Positions 35,092 to 47,680 of a stretch of 64,000 nt of DNA are shown here, in pieces (the first letter of the stretch is position 1; each line of letters starts with the position of its first letter). The stretch comes from Schistocephalus solidus (lineage: Eukaryota > Platyhelminthes > Cestoda > Diphyllobothriidea > Diphyllobothriidae), in the NCBI GenBank assembly GCA_017591395.1, contig WEDG01012042.1, positions 1 through 64,000 of the forward strand, given 5' to 3'. Made by a program: the position numbers and the translations under genes. Under the pieces are notes generated by a model. That model ran no database searches. It was not told the DNA's origin and saw nothing but the letters and a program-made list of their open reading frames with translations.

Positions 35092-38000
35092 CTACAAACA
35101 AGAAACATATTTTTAATTCAGAATGTGACCAAATATAGTGTTATCTGAAATTGGATGGGATCCTTGGAGTATTTAAGTCTGTTTCTCCAAAAATGAGAGT
35201 AAATCAGTTCATGATTGTTACTGTTCGATTGGGCATTTTAAGCTTATGTAAACAGCATAAAGCCATTCTTAGATTGATACAGATGGATTCCTACCCCGAT
35301 AAGTATGATAGCTATGACTCAGCGACTAAAATAACTACGAAAGGCACAATAAGCTTTTTTAATGTGAAATTCGTTTTTTCCCGAGACCAGAACAATTAGT
35401 AAAAGGTAAAGAAGGTAGTTTCCACATCGAAGTTATAAGAAAGGATATTGCACCTTGACCAATTCTTCAGTTTAGCTCCTTGCAAACGTTGTTGATCACC
35501 TCTATTTCAGTAACTGACCAACTTGTCTGGTACTGGGACTCCGTAATTTTCGTTCAAAAGGCTGCCACCTTGAAGTAAACTAGAGCAGTAATAACTAAAT
35601 GGTGTTATTTTAGCATGATTCATACCTTCATTTTTTCCTACTTCAACATACCCTTCAAAATGTCCTTGCGAGGGTTATACTGAAGTGATACACAGTGAAG
35701 AAGTGGCGTTACGATATCTCCACCGACCTAGTCTCTTAGTAGAGGAAAAATCTTGCAACAAGTGCGATTGGTCAGTGATGTTCATAAACAAGAATGCCCG
35801 TGGACAGAATGTGCCAGTGTGTAGGAGCCGAAGAAAAGGTTACCAATCTGTTCAGTCAGCAAGAAGATGAACGAATTTTCCCATTACTGTGATTTGAACG
35901 GAAGGTTCTCCTGTTATTTCAAGCTATGTGAAATTTTCGAGCTAGTTAACCTCTGGATAAAGAGAATTTCACTAGAAGAACGGCCACAGCTCACGGGTGA
36001 GGCCCAAATACAGTTGTTGACTGTTTCAATTACTGTCGGGAAGTCTGCTCGGAAATGTTGTCTGTCGTTAGGCCATAAAAGGTGAATGAAAAGCCGGAAA
36101 ACTCAATACCAATCGACAAGGCCAGATTTTTAGGGCGACGAAAGTTCAGTCGTCGCCGTTTTTTAGGCGGAGATGCAGCTGCTGTAGAAAACGATGACGA
36201 TTCAGTACCGAATTTTCAGAACCACAGCTCACGCATATATGGTCCATGGGTGTTTGGGATGCGTCAAGGTACCGATGTAAAGTACTTCTGCGTACACAAA
36301 TGAAATGCAGCTACGTTTATTCCTATCGTTGAATGCGAAGTAGCAGTAGGTTCAACAATACATTATGGCAAATAGCTAGCTCATCGCCGACTTAATCAGG
36401 CCGTGGTGCAATCACAAAACCGTAAATAATCAGGAAAATCACGTTGATTCGAACACAGGTGCGCATACCCAGCAGATCGAGAGAACTTGGTTAGACAGCA
36501 AGAGTGTGATTGTAATGAAAAATAACTGAGTTCCACAGCATTTACTTCAGGGGCATTTGAATGAACACTGCTGGTGGGTTTGGAAAGGATTTGAAGACCA
36601 TTTCGTAGCGATCTTGCGCGGTAGTACAGAAGTATTTGCTGCTCACTTATTGTTATTAAATGTGGATTTAATTTTCGCAATATAGATGACATATTTTAAT
36701 TTTAATTTTTATTGATGACCAGTAAGTAGTAGAGGGGGAATCACGCTATGTTAGATCACTGATGGTAGGAATCACGTTAAAGAAGTATCATCATCCATCC
36801 CATCATCCAATCCACTTCCGCGATTGTTGTAAATACCATTTGCATTTCAATTGCCTCGAAAGGCTATAAAAGGTTCCTTTTTGTACAGTACATATGAGTC
36901 ACGATTTGACAGTCCATTTTGAACGCATCAGGGTAATTATTTCTTAAATATAAAATGAATACGTTGTTTGTTTACCCCTTAAGCGGGGATATTGTGCACC
37001 CCAAAATTGTCCTTTTTTGATCAAAGATTCTTAACCTCCTACATCTGTCTCTTACCAAAAGGACCTGACACATAAATGCTCGTTGATAAAGAACTGAAGT
37101 GACAATCGACTCTGCATTGTGCCGCATTAAATTACAAGGTTGGGGTTGTCGCAGCGTCCTCGGACCAAATCCCAAGTTGGATGAGAAGACAGAAGGCACC
37201 AGAATGGGGGGATTTGCTGCGCACAGAAGCCGGAGGTGAAGCCTCAGGTAGCAGCAACCACTAGTGAAGCCGGGGCTAATGTTGACTGCGTCCAGCCATG
37301 CCTGAGGAAGTGACAGCGTGGTGGTGGTCACGGCTTTTATAGGTTTCTGGAGCAAGCCGGTGTTGACCCATTTGTGGGCTACATCGGCCGCGGGGTAGCG
37401 TGTTCAAGTGAGGTATGGGCAACCGCGACCCAAGTTGTGTCTCAGTAGAGTGACTGTAGGTCAGTGCTCGTTGTGAAGGTTACTGACATTGAGACAGCGG
37501 GGCAATGAAGCGCGGCGCCAGCGATCGCAAGAATGACTGTCGGTAACAGTAAGGTAGTAGGAGCGCTGTTCTACCAGACTAAATTTGAACAAGGCAAACG
37601 CGACGAAATAAGCTGAATTTAATGACTTCATATACTTTTGTCATCTCTTATCCAGCTGTCTATTCTATGACGTCAGTAGATTCCGTTTATTTCACAGACT
37701 TTGCCTTGTTCCGATGTCTTAATAGTTGCCGTAATCGCGTAAATTACGAGTACCAGACGCTTACAAGTGACTGAAGTCAGCGTTAAATTCTGCAAGTCAT
37801 AGGTGCCTCTGATGAGTTCCCCAGATGAATTTACCACCGAAGAAAGAATTTTGAGAAAACGCCATAGGAGATGTAACGGACATTCAACTGCAGTAAGTTC
37901 AATCAAGTCTGATCGGTAAGCAGACCGCTGTTGAAATTTTACTCTTAATAAGTTACTCGTGTTTCAAGTGTTGCAAGCAACTTGATAGTAAACATGTAAT

Positions 38001-38390
38001 CCCAAAAGCAAACAGGTTTTGATTTGCTTATGATCAGCTTATGTGGGCTCTTTGAAATGACACGGCTTAAACTACCCTCTGGTACGGATATTTTAACCTT
38101 CAATTTTGGCGATGGATATTGCATGTCGTCAATACACAGTTCAATTTGGAACTTTTTCGTTCTCGTTGCTTCATTAATTTAACTGTCCAAAATTCGGTGG
38201 GAATTGCCTACGTGCGTTCCTCCCCCTCCGCCAGAGCATTGCAATAGGAACGTCCCTCATGTAATACAGATGCCCTTGCGCTATATTCCGGGACGGACCG
38301 AACCGAACTCAATAAACTTACCTCAAATCTTAACCGCAAACCTTAACTTAAACCTAACCATAACTCAACCCACACCCTACCAGATGAACA

Positions 38391-38575
38391 ATGCTGACAA
38401 AGGGAAGGGAGACTGGAATGGCCATTTCTGGCTCATTAGCCGTCATCAGCCAGTCATACCCAACCCCAGGCGGTGCACCACCCAAGGCTCGAACCCGCAA
38501 CCCATTGATCAGAATTCCAAAGCTCTAACCACTGAGCTACGGGCTCATTGTCTTGTCGGTTCAGATCGGGAATAT
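38391..38575 (-). repeat. Solo tRNA-like/hammerhead repeat copy
   Basis: Minus order is the tRNA-like part (GAGCCCGTAGCTCAGTGG A-box, GGGTTCGAGCC B-box) followed by GGGGTTGGGTATGACTGGC and the hammerhead-like motif. This is the same order as in the 55-61 kb array, but the sequence is diverged outside these modules. The tRNA-like part is closer to a real tRNA A-box than in the array. Confidence 0.8.
38411..38455 (-). ncRNA. Candidate hammerhead ribozyme (type I), best stem I
   Basis: Stem I is GACTGG/CCAGTC, six perfect Watson-Crick pairs. It extends after a UAU/U internal loop into GGG/CCC and, past UU/UU, GGG/CCC. Core CTGATGA, stem II GGCT-AATG-AGCC, GAA, stem III palindrome ATGGCCAT and U before the cleavage point. 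The internal loop in stem I is where natural hammerheads make their loop-loop contact (family knowledge). The 10.1/11.1 pair is C-A. Confidence 0.65.
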
Positions 38576-38699
38576 TGAAGCGCATTTTTTGACTAACGCT
38601 CACTGATTGCTACCGGAACTCACTCGTTCAGCTCGGCCTTGAGGCTCGCTCTTGAGCCCCTCCAGCAGCCGCACATCGGCTAGTAGTAGAATAGGCACA

Positions 38700-38835
38700 C
38701 GAATATTGCCGACAAATAAAGGGGAGACTGGAATGTCCATTTCTGGCTCATTGGCGGTCATCAGCCAGTCATATCCAACCCCAGGCGGTGCACCATCTGA
38801 GGCTCGAACCCGCGACCTGTTGAGCGCATGTTATA
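38700..38835 (-). repeat. Solo tRNA-like/hammerhead repeat copy, truncated
   Basis: Carries the hammerhead-like motif and the B-box (GGGTTCGAGCCTC on minus). The A-box half is replaced by unrelated sequence after about 38825. Confidence 0.7.
38726..38770 (-). ncRNA. Hammerhead-like motif, stem II decayed
   Basis: Stem I GACTGG/CCAGTC is perfect. Core CTGATGA and GAAA are present, and stem III is ATGGACAT (ATG/CAT still pairs). Stem II is weakened (CGCC against AGCC). Confidence 0.5.
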
Positions 38836-39571
38836 TGGTTTGGACATTGATCAAATACTCACGCCGCCTCTCTGCGAAGGCCTTCCTCCGGTGACCTGCC
38901 TTTGTTCACACCCACTCTCCGACATGTCAGAGCTGCCGGTAGCACAGCCCCCCCCCCAAAGACACAACCAGTTAGGAGTGGTCTTTTAGTGGCTCGACTT
39001 CAGACGCCTGGTGCAACGCGAGTACGTGCACCCGTGCGTGCCAGTGGCAGTCTGCTTCACTGTGCCCAAACCAACCAATCATCTTCAAGGCCGAATAGGG
39101 CGCGCTCTTGCTCAATGCGCTGTGACGCGTCCCCAACTCTCCCTCGGGACGCCACTCTCGCGGCATCCGGCTGCTGACATCCACGAAAACTTTCTCCGAT
39201 TATTCTGCCCAGAATACAATATCCTCTCAGGTGTCGTCCCACGTCTTCTCGTTCTATTCGGGACTGTGCCTGAAGGTTGTAGTGACTAAGATCTTCCAAA
39301 TGGCCTAAGCTGCCAGGGCAGTTTTAGTGGGTAGTATGCTGCAGATGATAGACGACGGGGGTTGATGTTGGCGATGACCGTCTACTAGTGCTCATTAGAA
39401 CCCGAGGAGTCGTCCATATTTGCAGATGTGTGTTGGTCATGTAAGCCAGTTTGGAAGTCTTCATCACGCATTTATCAGAGATTTCCTTGGTTTACGTAGA
39501 TCAGCAATGATGTGCTGTCTTACCATTCCTATCTTATGGCAGAAGAGAACCGACAAAAAAGGTCAACTCAC

Positions 39572-39706
39572 AGTGCGGGGGGACAATTCTCTGGTCTTGC
39601 CAACACTGTCCCGCCAAGGACGAGATTGATGACCTCCAAGTTCACTTGTCCGTAGAACGGGTCGGCTCCAAGAGTCATAACTTCCCAGCAGGTGACTGCA
39701 TATGCC
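39572..39706 (-). CDS. ROS1: ROS1-like RTK exon: C-lobe
   Basis: 135 bp after acceptor CTTATTTTTTAAG, up to the donor GTGAGT. It starts with G, completing the Trp of SDVW, then AYAVTCWEVMTLGADPFYG, QVNLEVINLVLGGTVLARPE and NCPPAL. This is the helix F-G region conserved in receptor kinases (SFGILIWEILTLG...NLDVLNYV..GGRL..P.NCP in ROS1). Confidence 0.93.
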
Positions 39707-42295
39707 CTTAAAAAATAAGATGAATGATGGTGGAGAGAAGCTATAACACATTTATTCTGTTCCTATCAATCTTCGACTCTATATGGAGGTTGCCTAGGCT
39801 AAAGGACGAAATACATGTTAGTTATCAACCAGTGTTGCAACCATTAGAAAGAGTGCTTATTATGCGAGACAACCATTCAGGTACAATGCGGGTGTGCGCC
39901 GCGATTAGTTCGTTAACCAAATTCATGTGTAACAAGTTAATCGAACGACTGTCTTATTGGGGAATTCAGGCTGTTGTTATGGCTCACTCAACCACAATTG
40001 TGCATCACTTGAAGCGAAATTTATGACTGGCACCCTCACAGTTATTATTAGCCTGCGTGACGTTAAGCTACCCTTTTAATTTTTAATGATATTAAGTGAA
40101 TTGGGGAACGTGGCAGAGTTGTTATTGTCCAAGGGATAAGGTAGACGAAACATCGGATTTTATGAAATTTTACGCGTAAGCACATTTTCACAGCTTAAAT
40201 ATTTTTGTAGTTTGCTAAGATCCTAGTAAAAACTTGACGGGCTGAATTTGCAATCAACGCTTTGATATTCGAAATGGAGGTGATACCTTAGAGTTTTCCC
40301 ATGAATCAGCTTACCAAGCCCTACACAACCAGGCCAAGTGTCTCAAATCGGTCGCACTATTGGCGACAACCGGCAAGGCCAGTGTGGGCATCTTCAATGG
40401 TCCGAAGTTGATCTAATTGGCTGGTATTTTTTATTCTTAGACTGTTTGTTCGGTTACCTTCTTTGAATCTTGAAGAGGAGGGCTACATTGCGGATGAGGA
40501 ACTATGGTCTCCTGGCGTTTCGGATTCCAATCTCTTCTTCTTCTTCTTCTTCTTCTTCTTCTTCATCATTATCATTATCATCATCATCGCCGTTGTCATC
40601 ATCGTCATCACCATCGTCATCATCATCATCGTCATCGTCATCATCGTAGATAGTGACAGCCAGGGGTAGCTGATAAAAATGTTTACAGTACTCATCGATT
40701 TATCAATGCACCATCGTATAGTAACCACAATTATTAGCTTTCTCACGGTGCGCGCGTGCTCGTAAGTAATGTCATGATTGCTAGGCCAGAAATTTCATTC
40801 TTCACGATTGCATCAGCGGTATTAGTGAGCAACTTGATACTAAACACTGATTCAACGCTACTGCCCTCCTCAAGAGAACCTCGAGACGCATGCGGCTAGA
40901 ACCTCGTGCGAGGATTTCAGTTGTGCTGAGCTTGTCGGCTTGGCAGGGGCTCTTATGGTGAGCCGCGACTTGAGATTTGGATTCGTCTCGTATTACTGCT
41001 TATCATCCTCCACAGAAGTGCAGAACAGTTGTTTAAACGGGGAGCACGCTGAAAAGCACTAATCCGAAGGACAGTACTGATGAGTCAACTGACCGAGTAT
41101 TTATCCCATCGACCACTAGCAACGATGATGAACTTTCCAGATCGAGCAAGTAGTAATCGCACGAACTAGGAATACCTGGGAGTACTGCCTGAATTACTGA
41201 CTTTAGTACACAGGGTTCATAAATGCTTCAACCCTAGACATCCGCCAATTGTCTGAAGATGGGCTTTAGCAGGAATTCAGAAGATCAGTCAACTGCTGTC
41301 ATTATTTCATGGCTCTTTTGTTTTTCTTCACAACTTGACCGCAAATCGCCTTTTCACACGCCAATTAAATTCATCCAGATATTTTAGTATGGACACTTAG
41401 GGCAAGGCCTACAGACGGGGACCATAAAGCCACAGTATACCATTAATCTTCGACAAACTTGGTAGTAGAATTTCTAGGGTTGTGCATGTTTTTCTCAAAG
41501 GATGTGGAATAAATGCTTTATTAATACATTACTTATAATGAAGCCGAAAATATGATTCCCTGGGTTTGATACTACTGCCTCATTCATCACAGTTTCCGGA
41601 AAACTGGTCCGGCAGTTGTGCATTCATTTTTACTCCTACACGGTTCCCCGTTTATTCATAAAAACAACGACCGAAAACTTATGTGGTATGGAAAGGTTGG
41701 TAGCGCGGGGATAACTGCCATGAGCAACTTATGTTTCTAGGGGAGAAAGATTTTAAATCTCTTTTTTTCTCCAGAGATGGTAGCGGCAGATGGTATCTGA
41801 AGGACGTTGCAAGTAACCTGAGACCTCGGTTATGAGTCTGGAGATGACTGTTATAGACACAGTGTGGGGGCGTGAACACTGAATAATTATATCTCTAAAT
41901 GGTGAGCACATTATTTGTACCTCTGAGTCAAAATTAAATAGCAGTATACACGGAGCTACTGCTAAAGATCTGTGCGAGTTTGTAGGAACATTATCGCTGT
42001 TAGAAAATGACCGAAAGCTCCTTTACCTGAACATGGATGGTTTCGTTCCGCATATGCAGTTCAGCTTCAGCTGGCTGGGAAAAAACTTTCAATATCCATC
42101 ATACCATCACTATGATGGATACCAACGGGAAAAGAAACTTTCACAGAGGATGCTTCCTGCTTCTTACATGAACTGTTATTCGGTAACTGGAAGAAAAACT
42201 AATGGAAAAATAGACAGCTGGCTAAGCTCCCAGTAGGTAGTCTGTCTAGATGAATGACAGGCAATACCAAAGGCATAACAAAAATATAAACTTAC
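39707..42295. other. RTK intron 5
   Basis: 2.6 kb. Holds the CTT/CAT simple repeat at 40533-40648 and a perfect hairpin at 42093-42121; otherwise nothing recognised. Confidence 0.6.
40533..40648. repeat. CTT then CAT/CGT trinucleotide repeat
   Basis: About 35 bp of CTT followed by about 80 bp of ATC/ATT/GTC-type triplets on plus. Confidence 0.9.
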
Positions 42296-42493
42296 CAAAC
42301 ATCTGATTTGCTGGTAAAGAGGCCTTCGAGAATGGCCTCTGGAGACATCCATCGTACAGGCAATTTTGGCTCGTTGCGTTTGCGGTAATAATCGTTCTTG
42401 TAGACATCCCGCGCCAAACCAAAGTCACAGAGTTTAACAATCCTACCGCTTTCGTGGTTGTGGCTTACCAGGCAGTTTCGCGCAGCGATGTCC
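42296..42493 (-). CDS. ROS1: ROS1-like RTK exon: catalytic loop, DFG and activation segment
   Basis: 198 bp from acceptor AAATAG to the donor GTAAGT. It completes HRD-IAARNCLV, then CDFGLARDVYKNDYYRKRN, LPVRWMSPEAILEGLFTSKS and DVW. HRD, the catalytic Asn, DFG and the APE-equivalent SPE are all intact, as are the YxxxYY autophosphorylation tyrosines. The activation loop matches ROS1 (DIYKNDYYRKR) better than ALK (DIYRASYYRK) or the insulin receptor (DIYETDYYRK). Confidence 0.95.
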
Positions 42494-45400
42494 CTATTTA
42501 TTGATGGAAAAGACATAGTGAGAAGACTGCAGCATCTGCTAAATTTCCCGACGTATAAACTTGAGCAGAGTTTGCATGTGATAGTGGCATGCTTGAATGA
42601 GGAGTGAACACTTAACCGAATGAACAAAAATCCCGAATCAGTATGCCTGTGGTTGCCTACCCCTACAACATTTCCAAAAGTCTGTCCAGACTAATATTCT
42701 CACTACCACTAGTATCGCTTACTACACTATATGATTCCGAAGAGAAAGTGAATAACTATCTTGCCTCACCACTGCACTATAGATCAAGTCCTGCTGGGTG
42801 ACAGGACGTAAACGTCAAGCAGGTGAATAAACTCTGCTAAACGCAATTTAAGCCCGTTAACCTTTATACGCAGCCGAAAATCATTTGCTGAGGGCTTCGA
42901 ATTTTTAAAATTGCAAACCGAAGCAAGAAATTAGGTAAACTCAGGCACTCTTATTTGCATACAAGGGATTTAAGAAAACACCCCGCACAGTGGTCTTTAA
43001 AACCATTTTTTAAAGAAAACAAAATGGTTCGAGAAAATCACGATCGAATCGTTTGCTGCGAGAAGTACAGCTTCAGTAACGGGCGGAGAAAAAAGTACCA
43101 TAGGTAAATTTAACTGAAATTCGGGAGTCATTTATGCTGTCGACGTCATATTTAAGTATTCAGAGAAGTCGCCTGTTAGTCAGACAAAGAGGTGGATACG
43201 CGGTGGCATGGATAGCGTCATGCTGCATTATTACACGAAGGCAACTTGCGAAGACTGGAAGCGTGGGAGGTTTCGGTTTCTAATGCTCCGGTTGAAGTAT
43301 CCAGTCGAACGGTGGACAGCCGAGGATTCACTGAGCGTTAACAGAGTGTACTGTGCTAGTCGGTCATAACAAAGCAACAACCAATGTCATTTGATTTTCT
43401 TATTCATAATTACAGTAACGACCAGGGCTGCCGACCAGTGTCGCTTGAGATAACGGTCAACAGTGAGATCATTTTCGATTATATGAACAATTGAACTGAC
43501 AGCCACGCTTTCAACGTCCTTTTTTAAACCTGTAAGAGTGCATTAGATCTGCAAACGCAACCAGTCTAGTTTCTGTTTATGATGCCTCCCTTTTTATGCT
43601 GTACCGTCAAAGTATTTCTACTTTCCGCTAAAATATCTGCTGATCTTACGCCAACATATTCACCGAAGCAGTTTCCGCCAACAAGAAAGTACGCAGTTGT
43701 AAGCAAAGTCAAAACAAAATACTTCCACTAAAGCTGCATACTTTGGAATGCAAAATAAAAACTGCCGATTTAAAACGCTAACGTGGCTCCATGGGGCGGT
43801 TCCCCTTCGGTGTGGGTAATACTGGGGCAACTTCGTAGACAGGTTTCGCATTCCTGAGGGCAAAAAAGGCTCTACAAGCAGTTATCTGTCTGCGTTATGA
43901 CATTTGCCCATGTCAGAAGCAAAAATCCTCATAACATAGCTCTGAAAATCTTCTGTTTACATCATTAAGTCAGGAATGGATATCAGCAGGGCTTAACTTT
44001 GATAAGAATCTTTGGTAACGGTAGGTTATTTACAGCAGCAGGAGACCCAGAAACATCCGCTCTAGAGCACTACAGTGGGTACTAGAAGGCGTATATGGAC
44101 CTTGCTAAATTCCATGTGCTGTTCCTTCTGTTGTTTGAATTTACGAAGTCGATAGTATGCATATGTTATAAAGGCTCCAGGCCAGTTTCACCCGCGCAGA
44201 CCTCGGTAGCTTCCTTTTGTTTCGATATCATTAAAAAAAGGCAGTTTTTCCGTCGTGAAACGTTCGCGTATCGCACACTTTTCCACTCTCGAGCATAAAG
44301 CAAAACACCAGCATGGGCTTTCTAGCTTTCTCGTGATGTCCATAACCTACCGTTACGGAATCTTTCTCTCTACCTCAGAGCAGTGCAGCTTATATGAGGC
44401 CTTGTCTGTCTATTCAAAACAGGAAATTCCCATTCTGGGAGCCCTCTGTCAGTCAATAAAGATAGAAGAACAGTATGGAGAGGATACTTATCACAGTATG
44501 TGATCGAGATAAAAAACAGTGATTTTGATGTGGCCAATTGCTATGAGCAAAACAGATTATAAAATCAGTAAACATTCATGCTGGTGTGCCATCGCATTCA
44601 TCAAAGTCCAGTCTTTTGTGGTGCACTGAGCTTTCAGGGCTGCAGACGTCGACCCTGTAAAAGTCACCAAACCCCTCATTTCCAATTCCATCCACGGCGA
44701 CAGTGTTCTGGCTTTGTGGCCTTCATGATACTCCGTTGTCCGCAACAACAAAAGACGTTGCTACATTTAAATGAAAGCTGCTTCATATCGTGTGAACATT
44801 GCTGACATCTTATATGAGTAGGGCGTTAAGCTTTCCCTATAAATGCACACCAACTCAGGAAATCTAATTAATTTCCCAAGAAAATCCCTGTTAAACAAAA
44901 CCGGCCCACATTGCGTGCCCCAAAGCCTTAAAACAGTAAAGAAACGATCGTTTATAAAAAGAATATATATCATGGGTATAAATATCAACATTGTAGAAAA
45001 GCGGAAAAGTCCAAAAACCTTTACCCTCACGGTAACTGAGTAAACTGAAGATTTGAATGTCCGAAAGCCTGTAAATGCAACATACTGAGTAAACAGATCA
45101 GTACAAGCCGAATTACGTTTGACATTTTTCCTTAACTGAAGTTTGCATTTAAATATTCTCGAAGAACAAGTTAAATTTATAGCATAGCCAGGAAGGCAGG
45201 CTAGAGTTTGAACATGGTTTCACGTAAACAGGCAACATTTTTTCGTTTTTCTATTGCTTGTGTTTCAATTGACCAAGGCATCATGTTTATTTTGACTGCG
45301 TCAATAGGCATGTCACAGGAATAACATTTTTCATAAGCTCACTTGTTGACCAATAAAATTATTCATAAACATATTCTACATTTAAAGAGGGCACTCTATA

Positions 45401-45659
45401 AAATAGACCATGCATCTAAATAAAATGTGCCACAGTTTAGTCGTCGGCAATTGATCGTCCCTATAGATGTCCTGACGTGTTATGAGATACGACACCTACT
45501 GTATACCTAGGTGTTACGGCCTGTGCATACACTTTTTATGAAATAATACTGAGACGCTAACCCATAAACGTGGAAAAAACAGAGAAGTCAAATGCAGGAG
45601 AAAAGGTCTGGTGTATAACATGTATGCTTTAGCATGATTTAACAGAACACAATCAAGGA

Positions 45660-45770
45660 AAACGGTCCTGTCTTTGCCAGCAATGTTCATCTTCCTATGA
45701 TACCAGCCGCTGTGTGGCTGCTGGTGGGACTTAAGAATGAGCCCCAAGGTAGAACGGTACGAGTGATTTC
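45660..45770 (-). repeat. Hairpin module of the SINE-like repeat
   Basis: GCTGTGTGGCTGCTGGTGGG, then AATGAGCCCCAAGG and ACGGTACGAGTGA. It is related to the modules at 53088-53160, 55145-55215 and 63138-63205. Confidence 0.6.
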
Positions 45771-47054
45771 TTTTAGCTGTCGGTGAGCGTTTACTATCGA
45801 AAAACGAGTTATTGTGGGTTCATTGTTCTCCACTCTCACGTGATTGTTTCCTCTTTGCTGAAGCGTGCTTATTGTCTGCGGTGGGCCAACGGACTAGGTA
45901 GATCCGTTAACATTCGATTCATCTCCGAGTATTTTGTTTTGGAGCATAAATGCGGTTGCCAAAGCAAACTAGCCACCATTTTTTTTGAGCGAAACTCATA
46001 AACATGTGAGGGCTTCATCATGTGGTTCCAGTATTAGTTGATGTGTCTACACCCGTGTCACTACTCATCTGACAGGTATACCAGAATAAATATCTAGCCA
46101 CGTACGTCACGTAATTTAGCAGACATTTGGTAAGAGGCCTCTGCGACAGCCAACATTTCGGATCGCTGCCGCAGAACGGTGCTCATAGGGCAAGGCAACA
46201 AAGAGTTATAACCTAGTCTTTGGCCTTCAGCCAGCGTCCTTGTATCTGCGATCGGGGCATTTTTTTAAATGAAAATGTGGAGATTATCGGTTAAAATGTG
46301 GAGACGTTACAGATCCCTGTAGTAATTCACTTTATCAGCTTCCATGAGGCCGTCCAAGGATGCTAATTTGATAAGTAAAAACATGAAAATCGAACTCTAT
46401 AGTTTTGCTGTTATTGCTAGGAAACTGCCACTTGCTGCTTAATATGATAGTGTCTCAGTCAGAATACCAAGACGCAGCAGGACAAAGTTCTCCCTGCTAA
46501 ATTAAACGGTGAACTGGTCTTCAAGCAGACACCTCCTTACGCAAAGCTGGCTTTGTGGTCATTATACGTTCCAATAGTTAGTTGCGTGGCAAAAAAAATA
46601 TTTTCGCAAGTCAGCGTGACGCCTCTGTTCGTAGATTTTTATTTTGACGAAAGACGTAAAGAATGGAAAGATGAGAGCTTAGAGTTGAAAGCAGCTTTTA
46701 ATGAAGGTGTTTTGAACAGATCGTGGGCTCTAGAAAGGTCTGCTTACGTTAACTCCACACAAAAGTAGCTAAAATTGCCTGGCAAATTATAACAAACCGA
46801 ACTACTTTGTTTGAATGAAGTTGACCAGAAGGAAATGCATTCTTGTGTGGCCATATTAACGAACACAGTCGGTAGGTAGGCATTTAATACGGAAACGCAG
46901 ACAATTGTGGCAGGGCAGTTTAAAGAAAGATAAAGGGTGGTAACATGGTGGAAAAGAAAAGAACTCTATGTGCCCACCATGATTTCTAGAGTGAGCTGTT
47001 TTTAGCTTTGAAGTAGACCATGTTTTACGGTTACCTATCCGAACTAACCGACGT

Positions 47055-47110
47055 GCCAAGCCTAACCCTTACACTATACTGACCCTTACCCTAACCGTAA
47101 TCCTACCCAT
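47055..47110. repeat. Degenerate telomere-like tract
   Basis: GCCTAACCCTTACACTATAC followed by ACCCTTACCCTAACCGTAAT: repeated CCCTTA/CCCTAA. Confidence 0.5.
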
Positions 47111-47243
47111 TGTGTTCGTTAGCATTCGGTGCCGGGTTAGAAGGGTCGCACAATAGTTCATTGTCAGCCATAATTATAATAACATATCTCCATGTTCGGA
47201 CTGAAGTAGCAAAAGTTGTACATGGTGTCTTTTTCGGACTTGC

Positions 47244-47680
47244 CTATGGACAAAATGCTGCTCCTCTAGGTACTGGCAACCCTGTGCGACGTCTCGCATG
47301 ATCTGGATCAGTGCGGGCATTTCCAGCAGTGAGTGCAGCTCAACGCCACCTGACTTGGAAATGGAGAGACCACTCTCTTGTGTCGTCTCGCTCAGACTGG
47401 TGGAAGTGGCGACATTTGTTTGTCGGCTGGAGCGGTCGCTGCGGGCCGAGTACTCCTGTCGTGAGATTTGTTCGGCTTGCGCCGAGGTCAGACGGGGACG
47501 GGCCTTGTGCAGATAGTCACGCAGGTTACCCTGTTCCATCATCTCCAGCACCAGACACTGGTGCTCCGGGGAATCCAGGGAGACACCATAAAAGCGAACA
47601 ATGTTCTCGTGCTGGTATCGTCGCATCAGCATCGCTTCGCGTTTGAACTCGGCCTCAGTGAGTGACTTGCTGTTTCGCAC
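47244..47680 (-). CDS. ROS1: ROS1-like RTK exon: N-lobe, hinge, kinase insert, catalytic loop start
   Basis: 437 bp from acceptor ATATCCCAG to the codon split in HRD. It encodes helix C (EFKREAMLMRRYQHENIVRF, with the conserved Glu), the hinge CLVLEMMEQGNLRDYL, and MRDVAQGCQYLEEQHFVHR. Between helices D and E lies a polar insert of about 45-50 residues (SAQAEQISRQEYSARSDRSS onward, rich in Ser, Thr and Gln), longer than the short ROS1/ALK loop. The exon ends CATAG before GCAAGT, a GC donor; using it restores HRD in frame with the next exon. A GT a few bases further on would break the frame. Confidence 0.93.

Larger units (their letters stand above)
35092..39571. other. RTK intron 6
   Basis: 4.5 kb. 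Holds two solo tRNA-like/hammerhead monomers (38.39-38.57 and 38.70-38.83 kb), a telomere-like stretch near 38335-38380 and a GC-rich stretch at 38900-39200 of unknown nature. No other gene is seen. Confidence 0.7.
42494..47243. other. RTK intron 4 (GC-AG)
   Basis: 4.75 kb. It begins with GCAAGT and ends with AAATAG on minus. It has the SINE-like hairpin piece at 45660-45770 and a telomere-like stretch at 47055-47110; I see no coding sequence inside. Confidence 0.65.

Noticed and set aside
38902..39299. Overlapping GC-rich frames on both strands
   Set aside because: They reflect base composition; no domain or homologous motif was seen.
41079..41105. CTGATGA-GTC...GAC-CGAG on plus, hammerhead-like
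   Set aside because: GAAA is absent and stems I and III cannot be drawn; chance match.
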